From OLB16 sp964422415 (GTDB lineage Bacteria > Hinthialibacterota > Hinthialibacteria > OLB16), in NCBI GenBank assembly GCA_964422415.1, contig CAYRBI010000011.1, positions 1-64,000 on the forward strand: a DNA stretch of 64,000 bases. Reading direction: 5' to 3'. The notes under the pieces are model-generated. The model did not search any database. It was not told where the DNA came from and saw only the letters and a list, made by a program, of their open reading frames with translations. Shown piece after piece: positions 54,571 through 62,925 of the stretch (positions are counted from its first letter, which is position 1; every line of letters begins with the position of its first letter). The translations under genes and the position numbers were made by a program.

Positions 54571-57177
54571 ATGAGACTCCACAACTCACACCTCTTCTCT
54601 TCTCTGCTCCTCTTGATACTCCCAATCAGTTGGATGGTGTCTTCTTCACACCATGCCCAAGCCGTTGATTTGGGCGAGGGTTGGTATCCGAAAATTATTG
54701 GAGCCAAGGGCCTCTACAAAACCACTCCAGCATCCACATGGCCTCTCTCCTACGATAGCAACGGCAGTCTCATCACCAACGTTTATGGTCACACCTCCTA
54801 TATGGTCCTCTCATTGGCCGGTCTTGCGGCCAAGGCTTGCCTGGAAGGAACGGGAGATCAACTCATCGAAGTTGACACTCAAGCCTATCCATATGCCTCC
54901 CAGATCGCCCATGCAGATCTTCTTGGCCGGAAAGGCCTCCAAGACCTTGGTACACTCCCACCCTGGGATCTGTTGGATATCTTCCGGGACAAGGGGATAG
55001 TCGCTGGATTCGTCGTCTACCACTATGAGACCGGATCCCGTGGACTCTGGAACTATACGAATGGCGGACCCTACGATCCCTCGTCCAATGCCGCGACCGT
55101 ATACGCCCATCAACTCAATGCGGTTCTTATCGAACAGTCCCTGATTGCGACGGCTCTCAGCCACGGACTTAGTCAATTGGCGGACTGCCGGGGCATCACC
55201 CAGGAACAATGCTGGCAGACTTTCAAGGACGACATTGACAAACATACCATCGTGGCCTGCGATCCGAAGGTATGCTGGAACCGTGACTACGCTGTCGCCA
55301 CTGGATGCTTCATCCTATTCCCAATGGACCCGAATGATCCCCTCCATGCGTCCAGCTTCTACCGCGATGTGGTGTTACCCACCTTGGAGGCGCCATTTCC
55401 AGTCCTCGGTTGGGCTGGTGGGGATGAATACTCAGGGACCTATTCCGCCACTATCAATGGCGGCTTTAACACGGCGACCTCCTATGACACCAACCTGCTG
55501 ATTTATGGCGCTCTCTCACCGGGTGTGGATGAACCTTTCGATCCCTATAGATTGAACCTCAAAGGCAAGTTTGATCCCGGTTCTCTGGAGTGGGAACGGG
55601 ATGTTCACTACACAGCCTTCATCATGAGTGACGGGGACTTCTATGGACTGAACAACACCTATATCGAGGATACGCTGGGTGCTGTCGGCGAGTACTTCGG
55701 CCATCATGAACGTGGCTCTTTTCCAATGACCTGGAGCTGTGCGGCAGCGGATCTGATCCAAACCCGCCCTTCATCGGTCCGCACACTCGCGGAAATTGCC
55801 ACTGCGAATGACTCTTTTGCTCTCATGGGCGGTGGATACTATTATCCCGACCTCTTTCCGGATCTGCTGACACATATGCAACGGATACGTCCCCTGATGG
55901 ATGCCATGGAGCTGCGCACGTGGATCGGCAACTTCTCGGATTATGACAGTGCAAAGGCACGGCAGGCGCAAGGAATCATTGCTTCTACTTTGAATGATCT
56001 TTCAGGTCTCTTTCCCATTCAATATTCCCCCTATACAGCCGGACATGGAAACATCTATTGGACAGACAACTCAAGCGGTTATCACATTCCAGTGATCTCA
56101 GCGAAACACGCTATCTGGGCGAACTCGGCCTTTGAAGGCGAAGGGAGTCCACTTGCCGTGGCTGAGAGCCTTGCCTCAGCGCCACGAACGGGCTCCCCGG
56201 ACACCACGGGATGCTTTGACTGGACGATCATCCACATCTGGTCCTTCTTCGAGAACTGCTCCAACATGAACCAGACTGGGGCGGTGTTCAATCCCTCACA
56301 AGGAATCGAACGGTGCTATGCCTCCGCGCTTTGTTGTTATGACAACCTTCCAGAACATGTGCGGGTGGTGAGCGCGGAAGAACTAGCCTGGCAAGCGGCC
56401 TTGCATCTTCATACCGAAGACTCTTTGCTTCGAATTCTCGACCAGGCGGAGAAGGAAATCCCCGTCCCCCCGGCCGATGGTCTTGAGGATGAACTGATTC
56501 AAGATTGGCGGGACATAATTGCAGATTCTGAATTCAGTTCAGAACCACGCAACCGCGAGTCCTTCCTCAAGGTGAAGAATGTCCTTGACTCCGTGAGGTC
56601 CGCCACGGCTTTTCAAGACCTGAACGAATCATTCGAGGATTTCGAGCTGGGGAACTTACCTCAACGCGGGTGGATTGATTCCATGGGCGATACCACTGTG
56701 ACAACTGGCTCCGCCTATAGCGGACAGAAAAGCCTTCATGTCACAGAGGAAGCGGAAGCAGATAAGTTGATTTATCCTGGGGAATCAGATTCGGTCTGGT
56801 TCGAGAGCCGAGTGAAGCTTGGATTGCTCGCTGCAGACGATACGAGCTTGCCTTCATCTCCCGCTACTGCTGTCCTTCGATTCTCAAATTTCGGGATTCT
56901 TGCCTTTGATGGTAATGGCTCTGGAGGTGGAGAGTGGAGGCGGTTCCAAGTCAATCAGCAGAGTGACACCTGGCTTAAGATAGGGATCCGTTTGGACTAT
57001 TCTTCAAATCTCTGGGAACTCTATGTGAACGGCCAGAAGGCCCTCGAGGGACTCGGATTTGTCGACAATTCCGCAAGACGGCTGCATGGAATGAAATTCA
57101 AAGGTGAGCAACTTCTCGATGACGTTCTGGTAAGGCGGTCTGGGCCGACAGTGAATCCGAGCTGGGATCTTTATTGA
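54571..57177 (+). CDS. Secreted GxGYxYP-family putative glycoside hydrolase with C-terminal laminin-G-like domain (copy 2)
   Basis: The 868-residue product starts MRLHNSHLFSSLLLLILPISWMVSSSHHAQA, a Sec signal; the longer frame back to 54373 overlaps the previous gene and is rejected, though no good ribosome-binding site precedes 54571. The GxGYxYP signature is MGGGYYYPDLFP near residue 420. Blocks shared with the 50215 gene are FIMSDGDFYGLNN, FPMTWSCAAADLIQ, PVLGWAGGDEYSGT and WTIIHIWSFFENCS. From about 690 a C-terminal concanavalin/laminin-G-like beta-sandwich begins (SFEDFELGNLPQRGW, YSGQKSLHVTEEAEAD, GIRLDYSSNLWELYVNG), a likely carbohydrate-binding part absent in copy 1. The two copies differ widely, so the duplication is old. 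Confidence 0.82.
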   Translation: MRLHNSHLFSSLLLLILPISWMVSSSHHAQAVDLGEGWYPKIIGAKGLYKTTPASTWPLSYDSNGSLITNVYGHTSYMVLSLAGLAAKACLEGTGDQLIEVDTQAYPYASQIAHADLLGRKGLQDLGTLPPWDLLDIFRDKGIVAGFVVYHYETGSRGLWNYTNGGPYDPSSNAATVYAHQLNAVLIEQSLIATALSHGLSQLADCRGITQEQCWQTFKDDIDKHTIVACDPKVCWNRDYAVATGCFILFPMDPNDPLHASSFYRDVVLPTLEAPFPVLGWAGGDEYSGTYSATINGGFNTATSYDTNLLIYGALSPGVDEPFDPYRLNLKGKFDPGSLEWERDVHYTAFIMSDGDFYGLNNTYIEDTLGAVGEYFGHHERGSFPMTWSCAAADLIQTRPSSVRTLAEIATANDSFALMGGGYYYPDLFPDLLTHMQRIRPLMDAMELRTWIGNFSDYDSAKARQAQGIIASTLNDLSGLFPIQYSPYTAGHGNIYWTDNSSGYHIPVISAKHAIWANSAFEGEGSPLAVAESLASAPRTGSPDTTGCFDWTIIHIWSFFENCSNMNQTGAVFNPSQGIERCYASALCCYDNLPEHVRVVSAEELAWQAALHLHTEDSLLRILDQAEKEIPVPPADGLEDELIQDWRDIIADSEFSSEPRNRESFLKVKNVLDSVRSATAFQDLNESFEDFELGNLPQRGWIDSMGDTTVTTGSAYSGQKSLHVTEEAEADKLIYPGESDSVWFESRVKLGLLAADDTSLPSSPATAVLRFSNFGILAFDGNGSGGGEWRRFQVNQQSDTWLKIGIRLDYSSNLWELYVNGQKALEGLGFVDNSARRLHGMKFKGEQLLDDVLVRRSGPTVNPSWDLY

Positions 57178-57253
57178 CTACGGCTTCGCTCCACACCCAC
57201 TGTAGGTTTTTTCCAAGGAAATCAATAACTGATTTCCATTCCTGCCACCTTCG

Positions 57254-57388
57254 GTCATGAAAGACTCGTAGTTCTGTTGGCGCCGTGGTGCCGCCTTCCC
57301 GGGAATGATGATTGCTTAGGGATAGTGCAAATTCTGTCATTCCCGCGAAGGCAGTGCCACGGTCACGCTCTATTTCAACAGGCTGTTA
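57254..57388. repeat. MITE-like palindromic repeat, copy D
   Basis: A diverged full-length copy (GACTCGTAGTTCTGTTGGCGCCGTGG left, GTCATTCCCGCGAAGGCAGTGCCACGG and TTTCAACAGGCTGTTA right). It sits between convergent genes, and its terminal TTA is the TAA stop codon of the minus-strand DoxX-fusion gene. Confidence 0.85.
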
Positions 57389-58915
57389 GCCATACCACTC
57401 ACGCTTGCGATCCTTGAGATTAGCCAAGACATTGATCGTGGTGTTGACGTTACTGACAACCTGAAAATCAAACATGCCCACACAGATAAAATCAGCCCCG
57501 TTTTTAAAGGCCCAGCTAAACCCATCTTCAGGACCGATAGCACCCGCGGCGAGAATCTTGTAGGCCATGACAGGAATTTTCGTATTCTCGACAAATGCCA
57601 CATCCTTTTCTGGAAAGAGGCAGAATATGTTATCGTGAAACTTATTATGGTCGGGAGAACTCTCGCCGGTGACCTCGAAAGGAACCCGGTTCTCAATAGG
57701 ATGTGCCGACCAGTAATTGTCATGGTGGAGGGTTTTCATGTAGTAATCGCCAGTAATTCCTTGCTCCTCGCACATAATTAAAGTGTCAACAGTATGGGCG
57801 CCCAAACCAGCCACATATCCTTGACTCCGTATCTTCTCCATCATCTGGGCAAGGATATCAAACTGTTTATCCTTCGCCAGTGAATCGCACAAATTGCCAT
57901 GAATCTGAAGGATATCCGCCCCGGCATCAATGGCTGTGTTGATTTCTTTGAAGTAGTCGTTTTGCTTCCTGTCGGCTCCCACTTGCGAAATGACGATAAT
58001 TTTTCCACCAGTAACTTGTTTGTATTTCTGAAGCACTGGATTTGTTGGAAAACCAATATTGATGGCATTGATACCGGCCTGTTCAGCCAACAGCAATGTT
58101 TCAAAGATCTTCTTCTCCGTGTTGTAGGCCATGGAAAGCGCCGGCACATAAATCAGATCGCGCGAGTGAGCCCAACCCCCAATCATGTTTCCACCAATAA
58201 CCAGCCGGCTAATCTCAAATTTTCCAATCTTACCCTTTGGTAGTTCCCCGGCAAGGTCCGTGATGGCCGGGATGGTTAATTTCCTGGTCGCCCCGGAAAA
58301 CCCATCAACCCCCCTTCTCTGAACCTCTTTGGCCGCCCCATATCCCATAATTCCCAACACGGGAATTGTGGAAAGATGTTTGAGCGCCTCGCGCCGTGAG
58401 TTTACCGGGACAACATCCGGTCCAATGCTCTTTCCTCTCATAAAAACACCGATCAGTCCATAGAGCCCATACCCCTTTTCCCTGACAAGCAGAAGCACCA
58501 CTAATGCGAACGCCTCCACGACATTTTTGTTGACCAGATAGACACTCCCCTCTGAACCTTCGTAATATGCCCCCCCAAAAGGTGGATATGCAAAATAATA
58601 AAGCGCTAATAGGATTATGCCGGAAACGGCCGCACATCGTATTGCAATCCCAATGAACAGCGCCAACCCTATCAGGGTCAAGCCGTACATATTCAGCGGG
58701 TTGACCACAGCCATGGCCGTTTCGGAGGATGCCATCCAATGATAAAAACTTGACAAGGGCCCACTGGCACTTTCGAGATACCCTTTGGCGGTCCACTGGG
58801 CCGCGGCCACCTTCGACACTCCTTCATACATAAAATGCCAGCCTATTGCACACCGTAGCAGCGTAACAGCCCATTTTTCGCAAATATATCCTGTGTTTTT
58901 TGAACTAGAGGCCAT
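57386..58915 (-). CDS. DoxX membrane domain fused to Tat-type signal, FMN-attachment motif and TIM-barrel oxidoreductase-like domain
   Basis: The 509-residue product has a DoxX-like membrane part in residues 1-160 (about four helices; WAVTLLRCAIGWHFMYEGVSK is the opening DoxX block). A twin-arginine-like signal follows at 172-192 (SRREALKH then LSTIPVLGIMGYGA). At 204-210 lies DGFSGAT, the D-x-x-[ST]-G-A-[TS] motif to which ApbE attaches FMN (on Thr210). From about 225 to 509 is a TIM-barrel domain (IGKFEISRLVIGGNMIGGWAHSRDLIYV, QAGINAINIGFPTNPVLQKYK, GADILQIHG) like proteins annotated as aldo/keto-type in planctomycetes and Lentisphaerae. DoxX helices end inside the cell, so the Tat-type segment would carry the C-terminal domain outside. 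apbE is divergent 462 bp away. No ribosome-binding site of note; ATG 58915. Confidence 0.8.
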   Translation of the reverse strand: MASSSKNTGYICEKWAVTLLRCAIGWHFMYEGVSKVAAAQWTAKGYLESASGPLSSFYHWMASSETAMAVVNPLNMYGLTLIGLALFIGIAIRCAAVSGIILLALYYFAYPPFGGAYYEGSEGSVYLVNKNVVEAFALVVLLLVREKGYGLYGLIGVFMRGKSIGPDVVPVNSRREALKHLSTIPVLGIMGYGAAKEVQRRGVDGFSGATRKLTIPAITDLAGELPKGKIGKFEISRLVIGGNMIGGWAHSRDLIYVPALSMAYNTEKKIFETLLLAEQAGINAINIGFPTNPVLQKYKQVTGGKIIVISQVGADRKQNDYFKEINTAIDAGADILQIHGNLCDSLAKDKQFDILAQMMEKIRSQGYVAGLGAHTVDTLIMCEEQGITGDYYMKTLHHDNYWSAHPIENRVPFEVTGESSPDHNKFHDNIFCLFPEKDVAFVENTKIPVMAYKILAAGAIGPEDGFSWAFKNGADFICVGMFDFQVVSNVNTTINVLANLKDRKREWYG

Positions 58916-59377
58916 CTTGTGAATCTACCTTTCAGTGGAGGTTTTTTCCACATATGACCGGGCGTTGCCGGGCAAGTCACCAAGAGTCATATTGAACTTC
59001 TCAAACTCTTCTCTGTCAACCAGAGGCTAGCGACTCAGTGAATCACTCGAAGTCTTGTTCGAGCCATGGATTCCCGCCTTCGCGGGAATGACGATTTCCG
59101 AGGGATTTCGCCTATTTTGTCATTCCCGCGAAGGCGGGAATCCATAGCGCTTACAGAACAAAGAGTTATTCAACGGGCTGTTAATACTGTCAACCATGTC
59201 TCTGAGCCTCTATCAACCTTGTGTCCAGTCCAAATACGCCGATAATTCTCCAAGAAATGATGGCATACAATTTCTGGATATACATTCTACCTTGCCCCAT
59301 TTTCCAAAGTGGCCCGTTCTAGATAATGGTCCTTGAGAGTGATTCCTGTATTCGGAAGAGGAATATCGTTTGTGCTC
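58916..59377. other. Divergent gap between DoxX-fusion gene and apbE
   Basis: The 462-bp region contains repeat copy E (59037-59183) and about 190 bp of leader before apbE. No gene or RNA was recognised. In-frame upstream starts of apbE reach 59333, so part of this region may be coding. Confidence 0.4.
59037..59183. repeat. MITE-like palindromic repeat, copy E
   Basis: A near-consensus copy with GGATTCCCGCCTTCGCGGGAATGACG on the left and its exact complement-type arm TCATTCCCGCGAAGGCGGGAATCC on the right, with ATTTCGCCTATTTTG between. It ends TTCAACGGGCTGTTAA and occupies the divergent promoter gap. Confidence 0.9.
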
Positions 59378-60358
59378 ATGTGCCTCAACTTCATATATAA
59401 ATTCTTCCGGCGGACCCGGACAGTCAGTTTTACCGGGAAGGTGATGGGCACCTCTTATCATATTACTGTGTGCAGGTTGCCCAAGAAAATGACACCCGGG
59501 TTTCTGAAGGATACGGCTGATGCCGCACTGAACATGGTTGACAGGAAAATGTCCATCTTCAGAAATGATTCCGAACTGAGCTGTTTTAACCAGCATACAT
59601 CACAACAACCTTTCACCATGAGTCCTGAAACAGCTGAGGTATTTCGAATTTCGCGGCGGGTTAGCGAGGAATCTGACGGAGCCTTCGACATCACCATGGG
59701 ACCGCTGGTCAATGCATGGGGCTTTGGCCCGGAGAAAAGACCGGGAGACCCTGATGAAGCGACGATCGCTGCGCTGCGTGAACGGATTGGGTATCAATGG
59801 GTGGAGATAAACGGCGACGACACCCTCGTGAAACAACGCCCGGATGTGTACTGCGACTTATCCGCCGTGGCGAAAGGATATAGTGTAGATAAAGTGGCTG
59901 AAGCATTCGACCGGCTGGCAGTTTTCAACTATCTTATCGAGGTCGGTGGGGAAGTCTGTACGAAAGGTGTTAATCCAGATGGACAAGAATGGCGTCTGGC
60001 CATCGAGAAACCGGTTGAAGAAGGACAGAGCCCTCAACAGGTGGTTGGTTTGTCTGGTGTTTCAATGGCTACTTCCGGTGACTACCGCATATTCCGGGTG
60101 AAAAACGGCCGACGCATCTCTCACGAAATTGACCCTAAAACCGGCTGGCCCATCACGCATAATCTCGCTTCAGTCAGTGTGATCCATGCATCCTGTGCAT
60201 GGGCCGATGCTTATGCCACGGCATTAATGGTACTCGGCCCAGACAAAGGCATTGAATTTGCTCAAAAACATCACCTTGCGGTATACCTGCTCATCCGTAC
60301 ACCCTCCGGTGAATACATGGTTCGCCAGAGTCCAGAGTTCAATCAATTTACGAGATAG
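59378..60358 (+). CDS. apbE: FAD:protein FMN transferase ApbE
   Basis: About 326 residues from ATG 59378; GTG 59339 and TTG 59333 are in-frame alternatives that lengthen the N-terminal hydrophobic anchor (ISFVLMCLNFIYKFF). Family blocks are GTSYHITV, FDITMGPLVNAWGFG, the FAD/Mg-binding DLSAVAKGYSVDKVAEAF, SGDYRIF, HEIDPKTGWPI and ADAYATALMVLG. ApbE moves FMN from FAD to a Thr or Ser in the D-x-x-[ST]-G-A-[TS] motif of extracytoplasmic proteins. No lipobox is seen; a membrane anchor is likely. The neighbouring divergent DoxX-fusion protein carries DGFSGAT, so it is the probable substrate. The stop lies 64 bp from the convergent MttB gene. Confidence 0.95.
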   Translation: MCLNFIYKFFRRTRTVSFTGKVMGTSYHITVCRLPKKMTPGFLKDTADAALNMVDRKMSIFRNDSELSCFNQHTSQQPFTMSPETAEVFRISRRVSEESDGAFDITMGPLVNAWGFGPEKRPGDPDEATIAALRERIGYQWVEINGDDTLVKQRPDVYCDLSAVAKGYSVDKVAEAFDRLAVFNYLIEVGGEVCTKGVNPDGQEWRLAIEKPVEEGQSPQQVVGLSGVSMATSGDYRIFRVKNGRRISHEIDPKTGWPITHNLASVSVIHASCAWADAYATALMVLGPDKGIEFAQKHHLAVYLLIRTPSGEYMVRQSPEFNQFTR

Positions 60359-60422
60359 TGACTTCTGTACAATCCGAAGGGCCTGTCCGCTGGTTTCCCG
60401 TCAGTTCCCGTTATAGCTGATT

Positions 60423-61862
60423 TTACGTTTCGATGAAGATCCGCTCAGTGGCGGCCAGACATTCGTTCAGCTGTTCGGCCCGATGACGGTCAAGTTTGGC
60501 CGGGTTGTTCCCCGCTAGAGCTGCGGCGCGTGTCTGGGCCATCATTGTTGTATCGTGACTTCCAGTGGCCTGCCAGGAAGCCAGCGGTCCCCGCACAGCT
60601 AGCGCGGGTATGAAATACTCATCCGACCGTAACCGCTCCAGTGTGTGGGACTGTGTCAGGTAAGTTTCGCCCTGTGGGCCAATCTGCTTGATCAGATTGG
60701 CGGCAATACTGTCCGGGGTTACTTCAATGCCCGCCGCCAAGCGGCGGCACATGCCGGCGATTTCACTGTCCATCAGTAGTTGTTCATCGCTGCAAGTCAT
60801 TCCGGTGGCGAACATTCCGCAGTTGACGACTAGATCATGACCAGCGCCAACAGACGCCATCAGGCTGAAAGTCTTCTCCCATGCATTCTGCTCATCATGC
60901 GCGTGATTGTCGGAGTTGGGTGCGGTGGTGTGCGAAGGAACACGATAGAACCGCGCAAGTTGCGCGGCGGCAATACGGCAGATCGTTGTCTCAATCGAGC
61001 CGACCAAGGCCGCCCCGGAGCGCATGTCGGTCGTTGTCCATGAGTTTGCATACAGTAGAGGGTGACCTGGTTTTAGCAGCTGGATCATGGCCAGGCCGGA
61101 AAGGCATTCAGCATTGTTCATCGTTAACAGTCCGGCTAACGTATAGGGAGCGGAAACACCCGCGTTTGGCTCCGGAAGAATGGCCATCGGAACTACGGTT
61201 TCCAGCGTATCGAGAATTGCTTTACAGACATTCTCTTCCCAGAAAAGCGGGCTGGTCGGAGAAAGTTGACTAATGCCATAAACATTGTTTTCGAAGTTCC
61301 CCGCGAAGACAGTGCGCAGCAGTTCGATGCAGCCGCGATTGATTTTCTCGTTGTCAGTCGAAAAGAAAATCGGCTTGCGGCTATTTGATGCACATGCGGC
61401 CACGGCGTACAGTAGCGAGGCTTTGGGATGGGCGCCATCTTGCGGCATGACCGGAATACCCAGCATATCGATCTGTGGCAATTGCTCACAAAGCCGTGCG
61501 AAACGCTCTACATCCGCCACACGCGAGTAGCGTGTTTGTCCGTTACCGGAATCAAGCCAGAACACCGCATTGTGCCCGGCGGCAATTCTCGGGGTACCAT
61601 CGCCCAACACGAAGGCGGACCGGCCTTCACGATCAAACACCTCAATTTGCGGTGGAATACAAGCGAGAGTATCTTCGAGTACGGTCTGCGGAAAGCGCAC
61701 TGTCCTGTTATCCAGATCCACGGGCAACCCCTTGGATTTCAGCCGGTCCAGCATGAGCGGACTGTGTATTTTAACACCACAGTTGGCCAGGATATCGATC
61801 GTGGTAGTATGAATGTTGCTTATGTCCGATTCGGACAGGACCGTCATTGTCGACAGTTTCAT
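60423..61862 (-). CDS. MttB-family (non-pyrrolysine) corrinoid methyltransferase
   Basis: The 479-residue TIM-barrel protein belongs to the trimethylamine methyltransferase MttB superfamily (COG5598). Recognisable blocks are GVKIHSPLMLDRL, GNGQTRYSRVADVERFARLCEQLPQIDML, SRKPIFFSTDNEK, GVSAPYTLAGLLTMNNAECLSGLAMIQLLKPG and TTAPNSDNHAHDEQNAWEKTF. The frame has no internal amber codon, so it is a non-pyrrolysine member, like glycine betaine methyltransferase MtgB; such proteins demethylate quaternary amines onto a corrinoid protein. No corrinoid protein or RamA-type activator gene is in the window, so substrate and partner are unknown. GGGAGAG precedes ATG 61862. Upstream on the same strand are a sugar isomerase gene and a sodium symporter gene, probably co-transcribed although repeat copy F intervenes. 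Confidence 0.88.
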   Translation of the reverse strand: MKLSTMTVLSESDISNIHTTTIDILANCGVKIHSPLMLDRLKSKGLPVDLDNRTVRFPQTVLEDTLACIPPQIEVFDREGRSAFVLGDGTPRIAAGHNAVFWLDSGNGQTRYSRVADVERFARLCEQLPQIDMLGIPVMPQDGAHPKASLLYAVAACASNSRKPIFFSTDNEKINRGCIELLRTVFAGNFENNVYGISQLSPTSPLFWEENVCKAILDTLETVVPMAILPEPNAGVSAPYTLAGLLTMNNAECLSGLAMIQLLKPGHPLLYANSWTTTDMRSGAALVGSIETTICRIAAAQLARFYRVPSHTTAPNSDNHAHDEQNAWEKTFSLMASVGAGHDLVVNCGMFATGMTCSDEQLLMDSEIAGMCRRLAAGIEVTPDSIAANLIKQIGPQGETYLTQSHTLERLRSDEYFIPALAVRGPLASWQATGSHDTTMMAQTRAAALAGNNPAKLDRHRAEQLNECLAATERIFIET

Positions 61863-61920
61863 GACTGTTTCTCTCCCTCAGCGCCTTAATGAAAATGCTC
61901 GTCCAGATCCTGTCTCGCGG

Positions 61921-62059
61921 TCTGTTGAGAAACTCGTAGTTCTTTCGGCACCGTGGATTCCCGCCTTAGCGGGAATGACGATTTCCAAGGGATTTCACTT
62001 ATTCTGTCATTCCCGCGAAGGCGGGAATCCATGGTGATGCCCTATTTCAACAGGTTGCT
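61921..62059. repeat. MITE-like palindromic repeat, copy F
   Basis: A near-consensus copy (TCTGTTGAGAAACTCGTAG left end; arms with ATTCCCGCCTTAGCGGGAATGACG and TCATTCCCGCGAAGGCGGG; right end TTTCAACAGGTTGC). It lies between the isomerase stop and the MttB-family start within one transcription unit. Confidence 0.9.
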
Positions 62060-62064
62060 ATTGA

Positions 62065-62883
62065 CTACTTCACTTCAGCAAGATATTGCCGCGTCGCACG
62101 CAACGACTCAGCATGGTCGGGCCATGCGGGAGAGTATTCCAGGCCGAATGTTCCGGTGTAGCCACTCTCTTCGATGCGCCGGATAATCCCGGGATAATTC
62201 AACTCCCCACTCATCAGCTCATGCCGGCCAGGCACGCCGGCACTGTGGAAATGGCCGATCACATCGAGATTCTCCTCGATGTTGGCAATAACACTGCCTT
62301 CCATAATCTGCATATGGTACACATCATAGAGGAGCCGCAGGTGGGGACTGTTGATGGCGCGGACGATGGCGGCGCCCTCGCCCGATGAATCGAGGAAGTA
62401 GTTGAAGTGATCAGTCCGCGTATTCAAACACTCGAGGAAAAGCACGAAGTCATTCTTTGCCGCGATGACGGTAGCCTCCTCCAACGCCAGTTCGAGATTA
62501 CGCCGCATCTGATTGCGCGAGAGCCCCGGTTGCAGATTACCAGTACAGGTGATCGCTTGACGGCAGCCGCTAGCCTTGGCGAAAGCAATAACCTCCTCCA
62601 ACCGTGCAAGGTACTTCGCCCGGTCAGCCGCGCATACTGGTGCCCCTCCAAGACCACCATCCGGCGCGTTGACGACCATATTGTTGACCGTGACACCGGA
62701 AGCGGTGCAGGCCTGCTTCAGTGCGATTGCGTCCTTCGCCCCACTGGCGCAATCAACGCCATTGAAAGTTCCATCATGAAACCAGAACTCCACGCAATCG
62801 AAGCCGCAGGCCGCGATCTTCGCAATCCGTTCCACATACGGTAAATCAGTAAAGACCATCTCCAGACAAACATCCAGTTTCAT
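62065..62883 (-). CDS. Sugar phosphate isomerase/epimerase (hydroxypyruvate isomerase-like TIM barrel)
   Basis: The 272-residue AP-endonuclease-2-type TIM barrel resembles the hydroxypyruvate isomerase/IolE/xylose isomerase-like superfamily. Recognisable blocks are CGFDCVEFWFHDGT, LEEVIAFAKASGC, LFLECLNTRTDHFNYFLDSS, LRLLYDVYHMQIMEGSV and GHFHSAGVPGRHELM-GELNY, carrying the Glu, Asp, His and Glu metal ligands of the fold. It interconverts an aldose/ketose or epimerises a hydroxy-carbonyl intermediate; substrate cannot be told from sequence. GGAGGAATACG precedes ATG 62883. It begins 42 bp after the symporter stop, so they form an operon with MttB further on. Confidence 0.85.
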   Translation of the reverse strand: MKLDVCLEMVFTDLPYVERIAKIAACGFDCVEFWFHDGTFNGVDCASGAKDAIALKQACTASGVTVNNMVVNAPDGGLGGAPVCAADRAKYLARLEEVIAFAKASGCRQAITCTGNLQPGLSRNQMRRNLELALEEATVIAAKNDFVLFLECLNTRTDHFNYFLDSSGEGAAIVRAINSPHLRLLYDVYHMQIMEGSVIANIEENLDVIGHFHSAGVPGRHELMSGELNYPGIIRRIEESGYTGTFGLEYSPAWPDHAESLRATRQYLAEVK

Positions 62884-62925
62884 CGTATTCCTCCATTAAT
62901 CCTTATTATTTTGGGCGCCACGACA

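Noticed and set aside
60423..61862. Pyrrolysine-containing MttB
   Set aside because: The frame has no internal TAG and the length fits non-pyrrolysine members.
39912..62059. Insertion sequences or prophage
   Set aside because: No transposase, integrase or phage gene was recognised; only the short palindromic repeats are present.
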